This document shows, piece after piece, positions 8,965 to 17,905 of a DNA stretch of 64,000 nucleotides. The notes beneath the pieces were generated by a model. The model had not been told where the DNA came from. It worked only from the letters and a program-made list of their open reading frames with translations, and did no database searches. The position numbers and the translations under genes were made by a program. Origin of the DNA: Lysobacter sp. (GTDB lineage Bacteria > Pseudomonadota > Gammaproteobacteria > Xanthomonadales > Xanthomonadaceae); NCBI GenBank assembly GCA_030151365.1, contig JASLDW010000019.1, positions 1 through 64,000 of the forward strand, given 5' to 3'. Within the stretch, counting starts at the first letter, position 1. Each line of letters starts with the position of its first letter.

Positions 8965-9600
8965 GTGCTCGAACTGGTGAAGGCCGGCGGCTGGCCGATG
9001 ATTCCCCTCCTGCTGCTGTCGCTGGCGGCGTTTTCGATCATCGTCGAACGGCTCTGGAGCCTGCGTCGCGCCACGATCCTGCCCCCCGGTCTCGGCGACG
9101 AGGTCCGCAACTGGGCAGCCCGAGGCGGCCTCGATCCCAAGCACATCGATTCCCTGCGCGAGACCTCGCCGCTGGGGCAGGTATTGGCTGCCGCACTCGA
9201 TGTCCGCGACCGCACGCCCGACCAGCGCCGCGAACGCGTGGAAGACGTCGGCCGCCACCAGGTGTTCCGGATGGAGCGCTTCCTCAACGCGCTCGGCACG
9301 ATCGCCGCGATCGGTCCGTTGCTCGGCCTGTTCGGCACCGTGGTCGGCATGATCCAGATGTTCCTCGGCATCCTCGACCATGGGCTCGGCGACGTGAACC
9401 AGCTCGCCGGCGGCATCGGCAAGGCGCTGGTGTGCACCGCGACCGGCATGATCGTCGCCATCCCGGCGCTGATCGCCCATCGCTGGCTGAAGCACCGCAT
9501 CGCCACCTACATCATCGACTTCGAGCACGAAGTGATGCTGCTCGACGACGTCCTCGACGAGCGTCGCGACCTCGCCGCCAAGATGGGCGCGCACGGCTGA
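8965..9600 (+). CDS. exbB: MotA/TolQ/ExbB proton channel family protein
   Basis: Proton-channel subunit of an ExbB/ExbD motor in the inner membrane, 211 residues. Three hydrophobic segments are seen, near residues 8-30, 108-135 and 155-175. The pore signature falls at GPLLGLFGTVVGMIQMF and again at GKALVCTATGMIVAIPALI. The GTG at 8965 is the first plausible start and gives the expected short N-terminus before helix 1. The next gene, exbD, starts 1 bp after its stop. TolQ is an alternative name, but no tolA or tolB is near. Confidence 0.88.
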   Translation: MLELVKAGGWPMIPLLLLSLAAFSIIVERLWSLRRATILPPGLGDEVRNWAARGGLDPKHIDSLRETSPLGQVLAAALDVRDRTPDQRRERVEDVGRHQVFRMERFLNALGTIAAIGPLLGLFGTVVGMIQMFLGILDHGLGDVNQLAGGIGKALVCTATGMIVAIPALIAHRWLKHRIATYIIDFEHEVMLLDDVLDERRDLAAKMGAHG

Positions 9601-9601
9601 C

Positions 9602-10036
9602 ATGCGCATCCGCGACCGCGAGCAGGACGACATGTCGGAGATCAACCTGATCCCGTTGATCGACGTCATCCTCTGCCTGATCATCTTCTTCGTGATCACC
9701 ACCACCTTCGCGTCGCGCAACGTGCTGCGCCTGCAGTTGCCGCGCGCCGAAGGCGAGGCGCCGCCGCAGAAGGACAAGCCGCTGAGCGTGCTGGTGAACG
9801 CCGATGGCCATTATTTCGTCGAGGATCGCGAATCGCTGCGCAACGATGTCGAGACCCTCAAGCACACCATCGTCGAAGTCGCCGGCAGCGATCGCGGCAA
9901 GCCGGTGCTGCTGCGCGCCGACGCGCGCACGCCGCACCAGGCGGTGGTGACCGCCTATGAAGCGCTGGGCCAGCTCGGTTTCCGCCAGGTGATGATCGCC
10001 ACCGCCCCCCAGCCCAAGGAAGGTGCGCCGAAATGA
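9602..10036 (+). CDS. exbD: ExbD/TolR family biopolymer transport protein
   Basis: Partner of the ExbB-like channel, 144 residues. One N-terminal membrane helix contains the proton-binding Asp in the IPLIDVILCLIIFF segment (about residue 20). A periplasmic ExbD/TolR domain follows. It begins 1 bp after exbB and overlaps msbA by 4 bp, an arrangement that links this motor to lipid A export genes in many gammaproteobacteria. Which outer-membrane receptor or energy transducer it powers cannot be told from the window; a TonB-like protein is encoded at 40.4 kb. Confidence 0.88.
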   Translation: MRIRDREQDDMSEINLIPLIDVILCLIIFFVITTTFASRNVLRLQLPRAEGEAPPQKDKPLSVLVNADGHYFVEDRESLRNDVETLKHTIVEVAGSDRGKPVLLRADARTPHQAVVTAYEALGQLGFRQVMIATAPQPKEGAPK

Positions 10037-11778
10037 CGGAAGGCGCGCACACGACCCGCGAAACCTATCGGCGCCTGCTCGGCTATGCCAAGCCGTATCG
10101 CGGCTTGCTGGCCGCTGCGTTCCTCGGCATGTTGCTGGAAGCGCTGTCGAGCGGCGGCATCCTGCAGTTGATGAAGTGGATCGTCGACGACATCTTCAAT
10201 GCGCGGAAATACATCTACCTGTACCCGGCGGCGCTGGTCGGCCTGCTGCTGGCGCGCGGTTTCTTCGGCCTGGTCGGCGATTACTGCATCGCCCGCGGCG
10301 GCCGCAATGTCGCCCGCGACTTGCGATTGCAGCTGATGGCCAAGTATCTGCGCCTGCCGGGCGCGCGCTTCGACCGCGAGCCGGTGCCGGTGATGATCAC
10401 CCGCCTCGGTGGCGACACCGAGCAGGTGGCGCAGGCCGCGGTCGATTCGCTCAAGGTGATGGTGAGCAACACCTTCAACATCATCAGCACCCTGGGCGTG
10501 ATGTTCTACAACAGCTGGCGCGTTTCGCTGGTGTTGCTGGTGCTGGCGCCGCTGCTGGCGTCGATCATGGGCAAGGTCGGCAAGCGTTACCGTCGCCTCA
10601 ACCACGAAATCCAGACCGCCGCGGCGGACATGCTGCAGTCGGCCGACCAGGCCCTGCACGCGCACCAGGAAGTCAAGACCTATGGCGCGCAGCAAGCCGA
10701 GCTGTCGCGCTACGCCGACCAGAACGCGCGCAACGTCAGCCTGTCGTTGAAGGTCGAAGTGACGCGCAGCTCGCTGTCGCTGTTCGTGCAGGTGCTGGGC
10801 GCGGTCGGCGTGGCGGTGATGCTGGTGATCTCGGCGCGCGAGGCCGCGGCCGGACGCCTGACAAGTGGCACGTTTATCACCCTGCTCACGGCGATGGTCA
10901 GCCTGGTGCCGCTGCTGCGCCAGATCACCAATGTCCAGAGCATGTTGCAACGGGGCATCTCCTCGGCCAATCGCGTGTTCGACGTGCTCGATGCCGCCGA
11001 CGAACGCGACGAAGGGCAATTGCCGCTGGAACGCGCGCGCGGAGAACTCGAGTTCCGCCACGTCAGTGCGCGTTACGACAGCCAGCAGGCCTCGGCGCTG
11101 GACGATGTCAGCTTCACGGCGCGTCCCGGCACCGTGACAGCGATCGTCGGGCGCTCCGGCAGCGGCAAGTCGACGTTGATCAAACTGATCCCGCGCTTCT
11201 ACGAACCGGCTTCGGGAGAAATCCTGCTCGATGGCCAGCCGCTCGACGCCTACCGACTCGCCGACCTGCGCCGGCAGATCGCGCTGGTCGGCCAGCACGT
11301 CGCGCTGTTCGACGGCAGCATCGCCGACAATGTCGCCTATGGCGAAATGGCGGATGCCGATCCGTCGCGCGTGCGTCGCGCGATCGAAGGCGCGAACGCC
11401 GCCGAATTCGTCGATCGCCTGGCCGAAGGTCTCGACACCCACGTCGGCGAGCGCGGCGGAAAACTGTCGGGCGGCCAGCGCCAGCGCGTCGCGATCGCGC
11501 GGGCGTTGCTGAAGGACGCGCCGATCCTGATCCTGGACGAAGCCACCGCCGCGCTCGACAACGAGTCGGAACGCCTGGTGCAGACCGCGCTCGACCACCT
11601 GATGCCCGATCGCACCACGCTGGTGATCGCGCATCGCCTGTCGACGATCGAACACGCCGACCAGGTGCTGGTGCTCGACCACGGGCGCATCGTCGAACGC
11701 GGCACCCACCGCGAATTGCTGGCGCTGGGCGGGGTCTATGCCCATCTCCATGCCATGCAGTTCCGGGAGGGGGCATGA
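10033..11778 (+). CDS. msbA: Lipid A/phospholipid flippase MsbA
   Basis: Homodimeric ABC exporter, 581 residues, that flips lipid A-core across the inner membrane. Six transmembrane helices occupy about residues 18-300. The nucleotide-binding domain has Walker A GRSGSGKST (about residue 374), the signature LSGGQRQRVAIARALL and Walker B ILILDEATAALD. It overlaps exbD at its start and lpxK (ATGA) at its stop, so it is translated within the same operon. The lpxK neighbour confirms the lipid A role. Confidence 0.95.
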   Translation: MTEGAHTTRETYRRLLGYAKPYRGLLAAAFLGMLLEALSSGGILQLMKWIVDDIFNARKYIYLYPAALVGLLLARGFFGLVGDYCIARGGRNVARDLRLQLMAKYLRLPGARFDREPVPVMITRLGGDTEQVAQAAVDSLKVMVSNTFNIISTLGVMFYNSWRVSLVLLVLAPLLASIMGKVGKRYRRLNHEIQTAAADMLQSADQALHAHQEVKTYGAQQAELSRYADQNARNVSLSLKVEVTRSSLSLFVQVLGAVGVAVMLVISAREAAAGRLTSGTFITLLTAMVSLVPLLRQITNVQSMLQRGISSANRVFDVLDAADERDEGQLPLERARGELEFRHVSARYDSQQASALDDVSFTARPGTVTAIVGRSGSGKSTLIKLIPRFYEPASGEILLDGQPLDAYRLADLRRQIALVGQHVALFDGSIADNVAYGEMADADPSRVRRAIEGANAAEFVDRLAEGLDTHVGERGGKLSGGQRQRVAIARALLKDAPILILDEATAALDNESERLVQTALDHLMPDRTTLVIAHRLSTIEHADQVLVLDHGRIVERGTHRELLALGGVYAHLHAMQFREGA

Positions 11779-12794
11779 GTCGCGAACGCCGGCCGCCCTC
11801 CTGGTGGTTCGGCGACGAGGCGACGCCAGCCTGGACGGGGCCGCTGGAATCCCTGTATCGCAGCGCGTCGACGCGTCGGCGTCGCGTGCAGCAACGGCGT
11901 GCGAAACCGGTCGGCATTCCGGTGCTGGTGATCGGCAACCTGATCGCCGGCGGTGCAGGCAAGACGCCGCTGACCATCGCCGTGGTCGAACGCCTGCGCG
12001 AGTGGGGCTGGCATCCCGGCGTCGCCAGTCGCGGTTATGGCCGTCGCGATGCCCGGCAAGCGCGCTGGGTCGAGGGCAGCGATGATCCCGTGGTCGCCGG
12101 CGACGAACCGGTGGTGATCGCGCGTCGCACCAAGGTGCCGGTGCGCGTCGATGTCCGCCGTGCCGATGCCGCCGCCGCCTTGCGCGACCGCGGTTGCGAC
12201 ATCGTGGTCTGCGATGACGGCCTGCAGCATTACGCATTGGCGCGCGACATCGAGATCGAAGTGATCGACGGCATGCGCGGCTACGGCAACGGGCGGATGA
12301 TTCCGGCCGGGCCCCTGCGCGAACCGGTCGAACGCGCCGAACTCTGCGATTTCCGCGTGCGCAATTTCGGTAGCGATGCAGCCGGAAGTGGCGAGAACGA
12401 TTTCGGCGTGTGGCCGATGCATCTCGTCGCGCAACGCGCTGTCGCCCTGCGCGGCCCGCGCGTGCGTGCGCTCGCGGAATTCACCGGGCAGCGCGTACAT
12501 GCGGTCGCCGGCATCGGCCATCCCGAACGCTTCTTCGACACCTTGCGCCAGCACGGCATCGCGGTGGTGCCGCATGCGTTCCCGGACCATCATGCCTACG
12601 CACCGGAAGACTTCGATTTCTCCAGCCCGTTGCCGGTGCTGATGACGGAGAAGGACGCGGTGAAATGCAGTGTCTTCGCCGGCGAGCATTGGTACAGCGT
12701 GCCGGTCGATGCCGAGCTGCCGGCGGCGTTCTGGATCGGCCTGGAAGACCGGGTGCAACAACTGCGCCAATTGAGTTTGCTGGAGGCCGAATGA
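11775..12794 (+). CDS. lpxK: Tetraacyldisaccharide 4'-kinase LpxK
   Basis: Membrane-associated kinase, 339 residues, that phosphorylates the 4' position of the lipid A precursor. The Walker A loop appears as IAGGAGKTPLTIAVVERL at about residues 59-76. CDDGLQHYALARDIEIEVID near 150 is also typical of the family. The start ATG at 11775 overlaps the msbA stop, and the stop overlaps the kdsB start. In many relatives a short trm112-like gene sits between lpxK and kdsB; here there is no room for one. Confidence 0.95.
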   Translation: MSRERRPPSWWFGDEATPAWTGPLESLYRSASTRRRRVQQRRAKPVGIPVLVIGNLIAGGAGKTPLTIAVVERLREWGWHPGVASRGYGRRDARQARWVEGSDDPVVAGDEPVVIARRTKVPVRVDVRRADAAAALRDRGCDIVVCDDGLQHYALARDIEIEVIDGMRGYGNGRMIPAGPLREPVERAELCDFRVRNFGSDAAGSGENDFGVWPMHLVAQRAVALRGPRVRALAEFTGQRVHAVAGIGHPERFFDTLRQHGIAVVPHAFPDHHAYAPEDFDFSSPLPVLMTEKDAVKCSVFAGEHWYSVPVDAELPAAFWIGLEDRVQQLRQLSLLEAE

Positions 12795-13576
12795 GCCGGA
12801 AGTTCGTCGTCGCCATTCCCGCGCGCCTGTCGGCGAGCCGCTTGCCCGGCAAGCCGCTGCGGCTGCTGGGTGGCGAACCGCTGGTCCGCCATGTCGCGCG
12901 GCGTGCCTTGGCTGCTGGCGCCGATGACGTGGTGGTCGCCGCGGACGACGCCAGCATCCTCGCCGCGCTCGACGGCATCGCCGTGCGTGGCGTGCTCACG
13001 CGAACGGATCATGCGTCCGGCACCGATCGCCTCGCCGAATGCGCGCGGCTCGCCGGCTGGAGCGACGACACCGTGGTGGTGAACCTGCAGGGCGACGAAC
13101 CCTTCGCGCCGGCCTCGGGCATCCGCACCGTCGCGCAGACCCTTGCCGACAGCGGCGCGGAAATGGCGACGCTGGCGACCGCGGTCGACGATCCCGAGCA
13201 ACTCTTCGATCCCAATACCGTCAAGCTGGTGTGGCGCGATCGCATCGGCGATGCGCAATGGCGCGATGTCCTGTATTTCAGTCGCGCACCGATTCCCTGG
13301 CATCGCGATGCTTTCGCGCAAGACAAACGCGTGCTGATGCCGGACCAGTGCCTGCGCCATATCGGCATCTACGCCTATCGCGTCGGCTTCCTGCAGCGCT
13401 TCGCGGCGATGCCCCAAGGCATGCTGGAACAGCTGGAATCGCTGGAACAATTGCGTGTGCTGGAAGCGGGGTTCCGCATCGCCGCCGCGCTGGCGCCGGA
13501 GCCGTTCCCGCCGGGCGTCGATACGCCGGAAGACCTCGCGCGTGCCGAGGCGCGACTGGCGCAGGGCGGGGCATGA
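12791..13576 (+). CDS. kdsB: 3-deoxy-manno-octulosonate cytidylyltransferase (CMP-KDO synthetase)
   Basis: Cytoplasmic enzyme of 261 residues that activates KDO with CTP for the lipopolysaccharide inner core. The family opening (AIPARLSASRLPGKPL), a GTDRLAE motif, VVNLQGDEPF and YFSRAPIPWHRD are all visible. ATGA overlap with lpxK upstream and 4-bp overlap with the phosphatase gene downstream place it in the same translationally coupled run. Confidence 0.95.
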   Translation: MSRKFVVAIPARLSASRLPGKPLRLLGGEPLVRHVARRALAAGADDVVVAADDASILAALDGIAVRGVLTRTDHASGTDRLAECARLAGWSDDTVVVNLQGDEPFAPASGIRTVAQTLADSGAEMATLATAVDDPEQLFDPNTVKLVWRDRIGDAQWRDVLYFSRAPIPWHRDAFAQDKRVLMPDQCLRHIGIYAYRVGFLQRFAAMPQGMLEQLESLEQLRVLEAGFRIAAALAPEPFPPGVDTPEDLARAEARLAQGGA

Positions 13577-14061
13577 AGGTCCTGTTCGTCTGCCTCGGCA
13601 ACATTTGCCGTTCGCCGATGCTGGACGGCTGGATGCGTGCGCGCATCGCCGGCGATCCATCGCTGTCGTGGCTGCAGGTCGATTCCGCCGGCTTCGAACG
13701 TTCGCATGTCGGCGAGGCGCCGGATCCGCGCGCCATCCGCATCGCCCGCGAGCACGGCGTCGATCTCTCGGACCTGCGTGCCCGCCAGATCGGCGACGTC
13801 GATTTCGACCGCTTCGACCTGCTGCTGTTCGCCGATGCCTCGACGCTGTCGGCCGGATTGCGCAAGGCCGGTCCGCGCCATCACGCGCGCATGCACCGGG
13901 TGATGGAATGGCTGGATCTGGAGCCCTTCGATCTCGCCGATCCCTGGTACGGGGACGACGCGGATTTCCGCGCATGCTGGGCGCGGGTGGAGCAGGCCGG
14001 TCCGCTGCTGCTGGAGCGCCTGCGCGTCGATCAGCGAATGGACACCGTCCCCGCCGCATAA
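13573..14061 (+). CDS. Low-molecular-weight protein-tyrosine phosphatase
   Basis: Cytoplasmic phosphatase of 162 residues. The catalytic P-loop is intact at the N-terminus (CLGNICRSP, Cys7 to Arg13), and the general-acid motif appears as DPWYG near residue 129. The family length is about 150-165 residues. Such enzymes often act on tyrosine kinases of capsule export, but none is nearby; here the gene is simply the last member of the lipid A/KDO operon. Its target is unknown. Confidence 0.93.
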   Translation: MKVLFVCLGNICRSPMLDGWMRARIAGDPSLSWLQVDSAGFERSHVGEAPDPRAIRIAREHGVDLSDLRARQIGDVDFDRFDLLLFADASTLSAGLRKAGPRHHARMHRVMEWLDLEPFDLADPWYGDDADFRACWARVEQAGPLLLERLRVDQRMDTVPAA

Positions 14062-14068
14062 TGGCGTC

Positions 14069-15913
14069 GTGACCAGCGACGAACACGTTCCCTTCGACGG
14101 CAAGGCCTTTGTCCGCGACCTGACCAGTGCGCCCGGGGTGTACCGCATGTACGCCGCCGACGACACGCTGCTCTACGTCGGCAAGGCGGCTTCGCTGAAC
14201 AAGCGCGTTGCCAGCTATTTCAACAAGGCATTGACCATCCGCATCGCGACCATGGTCAACCAGATCGCGCGGATCGAGGTGAGCGTCACCCGCACGCCGG
14301 CCGAGGCCCTGATCCTCGAGAACCAGCTGATCAAGACCCTGAAGCCGCGATACAACGTGATGTTGCGCGACGACAAGAGCTATCCCTACGTGCTGCTGAC
14401 GCAGGAGGAGTTCCCGCGCGTCGCCCTGCACCGCGGTCCGCGGGCGATTCCCGGCAAGTATTTCGGGCCGTACCCCAGCGTCTATTCGGTGCGCGAAACC
14501 CTCAACTTCATGCATCGCCTGTTCAAGCTGCGCAATTGCGAGGACAGCGTCTTCCGCAACCGCACGCGGCCGTGCCTGCAATACCAGATCGGCCGCTGCA
14601 CCGCGCCTTGCGTCGGCCTGATCGATGCCGAGTCCTATGCCCACGATGCCCATCGTGCCGAACTGTTCCTGTCCGGACGCAGCGAGGAACTCGGGCGCGA
14701 GCTCACCGCCGAAATGGAAGCCGCCAGTGCGCGCCTCGATTTCGAGGGCGCCGCGCGCCTGCGCGACCTGCTCACCGGCGTGCGCAAGCTGCAATCGCAT
14801 CATTCGCTGGGCAACGACGGCAACGACACCGACGTGCTCGCCTGCGTGCTCCGCAACGGCCACGCCTGCGTGATGCTGCTGTCGTGGCGCGATGGCCGCA
14901 ATCTCGGCACCCGTTCGTTCTTCCCCAGGCTCAACGGCGAGGATTCCGCCGCCGAAGTGCTGGCCGCCTTCGTCTCGCAGTATTACGGCGATCATCCGCC
15001 GCCGCGCGAGATCTGGCTCGACCAGGACATTCCCGAACGCGAACTGATCGAGGAGGCGCTCAACGAAGCGTCGTTGCACAAGGTCCGCCTGCGCACGCGT
15101 TTCCGCGGCGAACGCGCGGCCCAGGTCGATTTCGTCCGGCGCAACGCCGATGTCGCGCTGTCGTCCGAACTCGCCAGCAACGCGGCGCAGAAGGCGCGGC
15201 TGGATTCGCTGTGCGAATTGCTCGGGCTGGAAGCGCCACCGCATCGCATCGAGTGTTACGACATCAGCCACACCATGGGCGAGGCGACCGTCGCGTCCTG
15301 CGTGGTGTTCGACGAGAACGGCCCGGTGCGCGGGCAGTACCGCCGCTTCAACATCGCCGGCATCACCCCGGGCGACGATTACGCCGCCATGCGCCAGGTG
15401 TTGACGCGGCGCTTCAAGCGCGCGATGGACAGTCTTGCCGAGGGCGAGGCGCCCGCGAATCCGATCCCCGACCTGCTGCTGATCGATGGCGGCACCGGCC
15501 AACTGGCGCAGGCGCGGGCGGTGCTGAACGAACTCAACGTCGAGGGCGTGGCGATGATCGGCGTCGCCAAGGGGCCGGAACGCATCGCCGGCGACGAAAC
15601 CCTGGTGTTCCCCGATGGTCGCGAGCTGCACCCGGGCAGGCAGTCGCCGGGCCTGCAATTGATCCAGCAGGTGCGCGACGAGGCCCATCGCTTCGCCATC
15701 ACCGGCCATCGCGGGCGCCGCCAGAAGGCGCGCACCACCAGCAGGCTCGAGGACATCCCGGGGATCGGGCCGCGCCGCCGCGCCAGCCTGCTCAAGCACT
15801 TCGGCGGCATGGTCGGGCTGAAGGCCGCGAGTGCCGCCGACATCGCGCGGGTCGAGGGCGTCAACGCGGCATTGGCCGAAAGGATATACGCGGCGCTGCA
15901 CGGACTCGCGTAG
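14069..15913 (+). CDS. uvrC: UvrABC excinuclease subunit C
   Basis: Nuclease subunit of nucleotide-excision repair, 614 residues, cutting on both sides of the lesion. The GIY-YIG domain is at the N-terminus (GVYRMYAADDTLLYVGKA, residues about 23-40). A UVR motif follows (LDFEGAARLRDLL, about 230), then the RNase H-like domain with CYDISHTMGE (about 398) and LLLIDGGTGQLAQA. A C-terminal helix-hairpin-helix pair ends the protein (DIPGIGPRRRASLLKHFGG). Start is the GTG at 14069. It sits just upstream of pgsA, as in E. coli, but without uvrY/gacA in front. Confidence 0.96.
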   Translation: MTSDEHVPFDGKAFVRDLTSAPGVYRMYAADDTLLYVGKAASLNKRVASYFNKALTIRIATMVNQIARIEVSVTRTPAEALILENQLIKTLKPRYNVMLRDDKSYPYVLLTQEEFPRVALHRGPRAIPGKYFGPYPSVYSVRETLNFMHRLFKLRNCEDSVFRNRTRPCLQYQIGRCTAPCVGLIDAESYAHDAHRAELFLSGRSEELGRELTAEMEAASARLDFEGAARLRDLLTGVRKLQSHHSLGNDGNDTDVLACVLRNGHACVMLLSWRDGRNLGTRSFFPRLNGEDSAAEVLAAFVSQYYGDHPPPREIWLDQDIPERELIEEALNEASLHKVRLRTRFRGERAAQVDFVRRNADVALSSELASNAAQKARLDSLCELLGLEAPPHRIECYDISHTMGEATVASCVVFDENGPVRGQYRRFNIAGITPGDDYAAMRQVLTRRFKRAMDSLAEGEAPANPIPDLLLIDGGTGQLAQARAVLNELNVEGVAMIGVAKGPERIAGDETLVFPDGRELHPGRQSPGLQLIQQVRDEAHRFAITGHRGRRQKARTTSRLEDIPGIGPRRRASLLKHFGGMVGLKAASAADIARVEGVNAALAERIYAALHGLA

Positions 15914-15925
15914 CATTGGCGGCGT

Positions 15926-16636
<711 letters not shown>

Positions 16637-16643
16637 GTTTCGC

Positions 16644-16673
16644 AAAGCCCCGGTACGCCGGGGTTTTGTTTTG
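16644..16673 (+). terminator. Intrinsic terminator after tRNA-Gly
   Basis: A six-pair GC stem CCCCGG/CCGGGG with loop TACG is followed by TTTTGTTTT. It separates tRNA-Gly from tRNA-Cys, so the second tRNA may need its own promoter or read-through. Confidence 0.75.
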
Positions 16674-16691
16674 TAGGACAATGCTTTTGAT

Positions 16692-16765
16692 GGCCGGGTG
16701 GCAGAGTGGTTATGCAGCGGACTGCAAATCCGCGTACGCCGGTTCAATTCCGACCTCGGCCTCCA
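16692..16765 (+). tRNA. tRNA-Cys (GCA)
   Basis: Cloverleaf of 74 nt with the acceptor stem GGCCGGG pairing with CTCGGCC (one G-U), GGTTCAATTCC as T-arm and an encoded CCA. The anticodon stem GCGGA/TCCGC holds the loop CTGCAAA, giving anticodon GCA. Confidence 0.97.
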
Positions 16766-16773
16766 TCAAGACG

Positions 16774-16800
16774 ATCCCGGCGCAAGCCGGGATTTTTCTT
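16774..16800 (+). terminator. Intrinsic terminator after tRNA-Cys
   Basis: An eight-pair stem ATCCCGGC/GCCGGGAT with a GCAA tetraloop is followed by TTTTCTT. It ends the tRNA-Cys transcript just before the metallo-hydrolase gene. Confidence 0.8.
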
Positions 16801-16818
16801 TGTGGGTACAGTGTCGCC

Positions 16819-17631
16819 ATGAACGCGCACGTCGAAAGCTTTCACGATCCGGCGACATCCACCTTCACCCATGTCGTCTTCGACGGCGACGGCGGGCACG
16901 CCGCGATCATCGATCCCGTGCTCGATTTCGATCCGGCGACTGCGCGCACTTCCACCGAATCCGCACAACGCCTGCTCGAATTCGTGCAAGCACGTCGATT
17001 GCATGTCGACTGGATCCTCGAAACGCATGCGCACGCCGACCATCTCACCGCCGCCGCGTGGCTGAAGCGCGAAACCGGCGCGCCGGTCGCGATCGGCCGC
17101 GGCATCACCAAGGTGCAGGAACGCTTCAAGGCGCTGCTCGGACTGGAAGGCGATTTCGCGATCGACGGCAGCCAGTTCGATCGGTTGTTCGATGATGGCG
17201 ACAGCTTCGCCATTGGCAGGTTGAACGCGCGCGTGCTGGCGACGCCGGGCCATACCGACGACAGCCTGACCTATCTGATCGGCGACGCCGCCTTCATCGG
17301 CGACACCCTGTTCGCGCCGGAGACAGGGACCGCGCGCGTCGACTTTCCCGGTGGCGATGCGCACGAACTCTACCGTTCGATCCATCGGTTGTTCGATTTG
17401 CCGGCCGAGATCCGAATTTTCCTGTGCCACGACTATCCGCAGGGACGCGAGGCGCGCGCGCAGACGTCGATCGCGGAGCAGGAGCAGCGCAACATCCACG
17501 TGGGTGGTGGTGCGTCGGAAGATGCATTCGTGGAGATGCGGCTCAAGCGCGACGCCACGCTGGCGCCGCCGAAGCTGATCGATCCCGCGCTGCGCGCGAA
17601 CATCCGCGCGGGCGTGTTGCCGCGCGAGTAA
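16819..17631 (+). CDS. MBL-fold hydrolase, persulfide dioxygenase-like
   Basis: Metallo-beta-lactamase-fold protein of 270 residues. The metal motif HAHADH falls at residues 70-75, further ligands are expected at ATPGHTDD and FIGDTLF, and the last His at FLCHDYPQ. This pattern and the length match the ETHE1/persulfide dioxygenase and Blh groups, which oxidise glutathione persulfide. No rhodanese or DUF442 domain is fused. The start is the ATG at 16819 just after the tRNA-Cys terminator; the longer open frame through the tRNAs is not coding. Substrate is inferred from family only. Confidence 0.85.
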   Translation: MNAHVESFHDPATSTFTHVVFDGDGGHAAIIDPVLDFDPATARTSTESAQRLLEFVQARRLHVDWILETHAHADHLTAAAWLKRETGAPVAIGRGITKVQERFKALLGLEGDFAIDGSQFDRLFDDGDSFAIGRLNARVLATPGHTDDSLTYLIGDAAFIGDTLFAPETGTARVDFPGGDAHELYRSIHRLFDLPAEIRIFLCHDYPQGREARAQTSIAEQEQRNIHVGGGASEDAFVEMRLKRDATLAPPKLIDPALRANIRAGVLPRE

Positions 17632-17656
17632 TGGTGCCCGGAGTGGGGATCGAACC
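17632..17656 (-). repeat. Truncated copy of the tRNA-Leu 3' end (25 bp)
   Basis: These 25 bp are identical and in the same orientation to the 3' end of the tRNA-Leu gene at 17735-17759, including the encoded CCA. The match stops abruptly on both sides and begins exactly after the stop codon of the MBL gene. The 78 bp between the two copies show no gene. This looks like an old integration or partial duplication scar. Confidence 0.85.
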
Positions 17657-17734
17657 GCGCCGCGACCATGGCCGGGATGCGATTGGATTGAACGCGCCGC
17701 AGCGCGCCGGGAGAAGCAGGTGCGAGCTGTTGAT

Positions 17735-17821
17735 TGGTGCCCGGAGTGGGGATCGAACCCACATGATGTCGCCATCGAGGGATTTTAAGTCCCTTGCGTC
17801 TACCAGTTTCGCCATCCGGGC
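17735..17821 (-). tRNA. tRNA-Leu (UAA)
   Basis: Class II tRNA of 87 nt on the minus strand. The acceptor GCCCGGA pairs with TCCGGGC, followed by A and an encoded CCA. The anticodon stem AGGGA/TCCCT holds the loop CTTAAAA, giving anticodon UAA, and a long variable arm is present. In E. coli the equivalent leuZ follows cysT in the same direction; here it is inverted relative to tRNA-Gly and tRNA-Cys. Confidence 0.95.
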
Positions 17822-17905
17822 AGGCTGCAAATGCTACTCCGTGGCGGGCACGGCGTCTTGCGCCCCGCCGTGCGAACATGCGGGTCCAGTCACCGGAATG
17901 AACCC

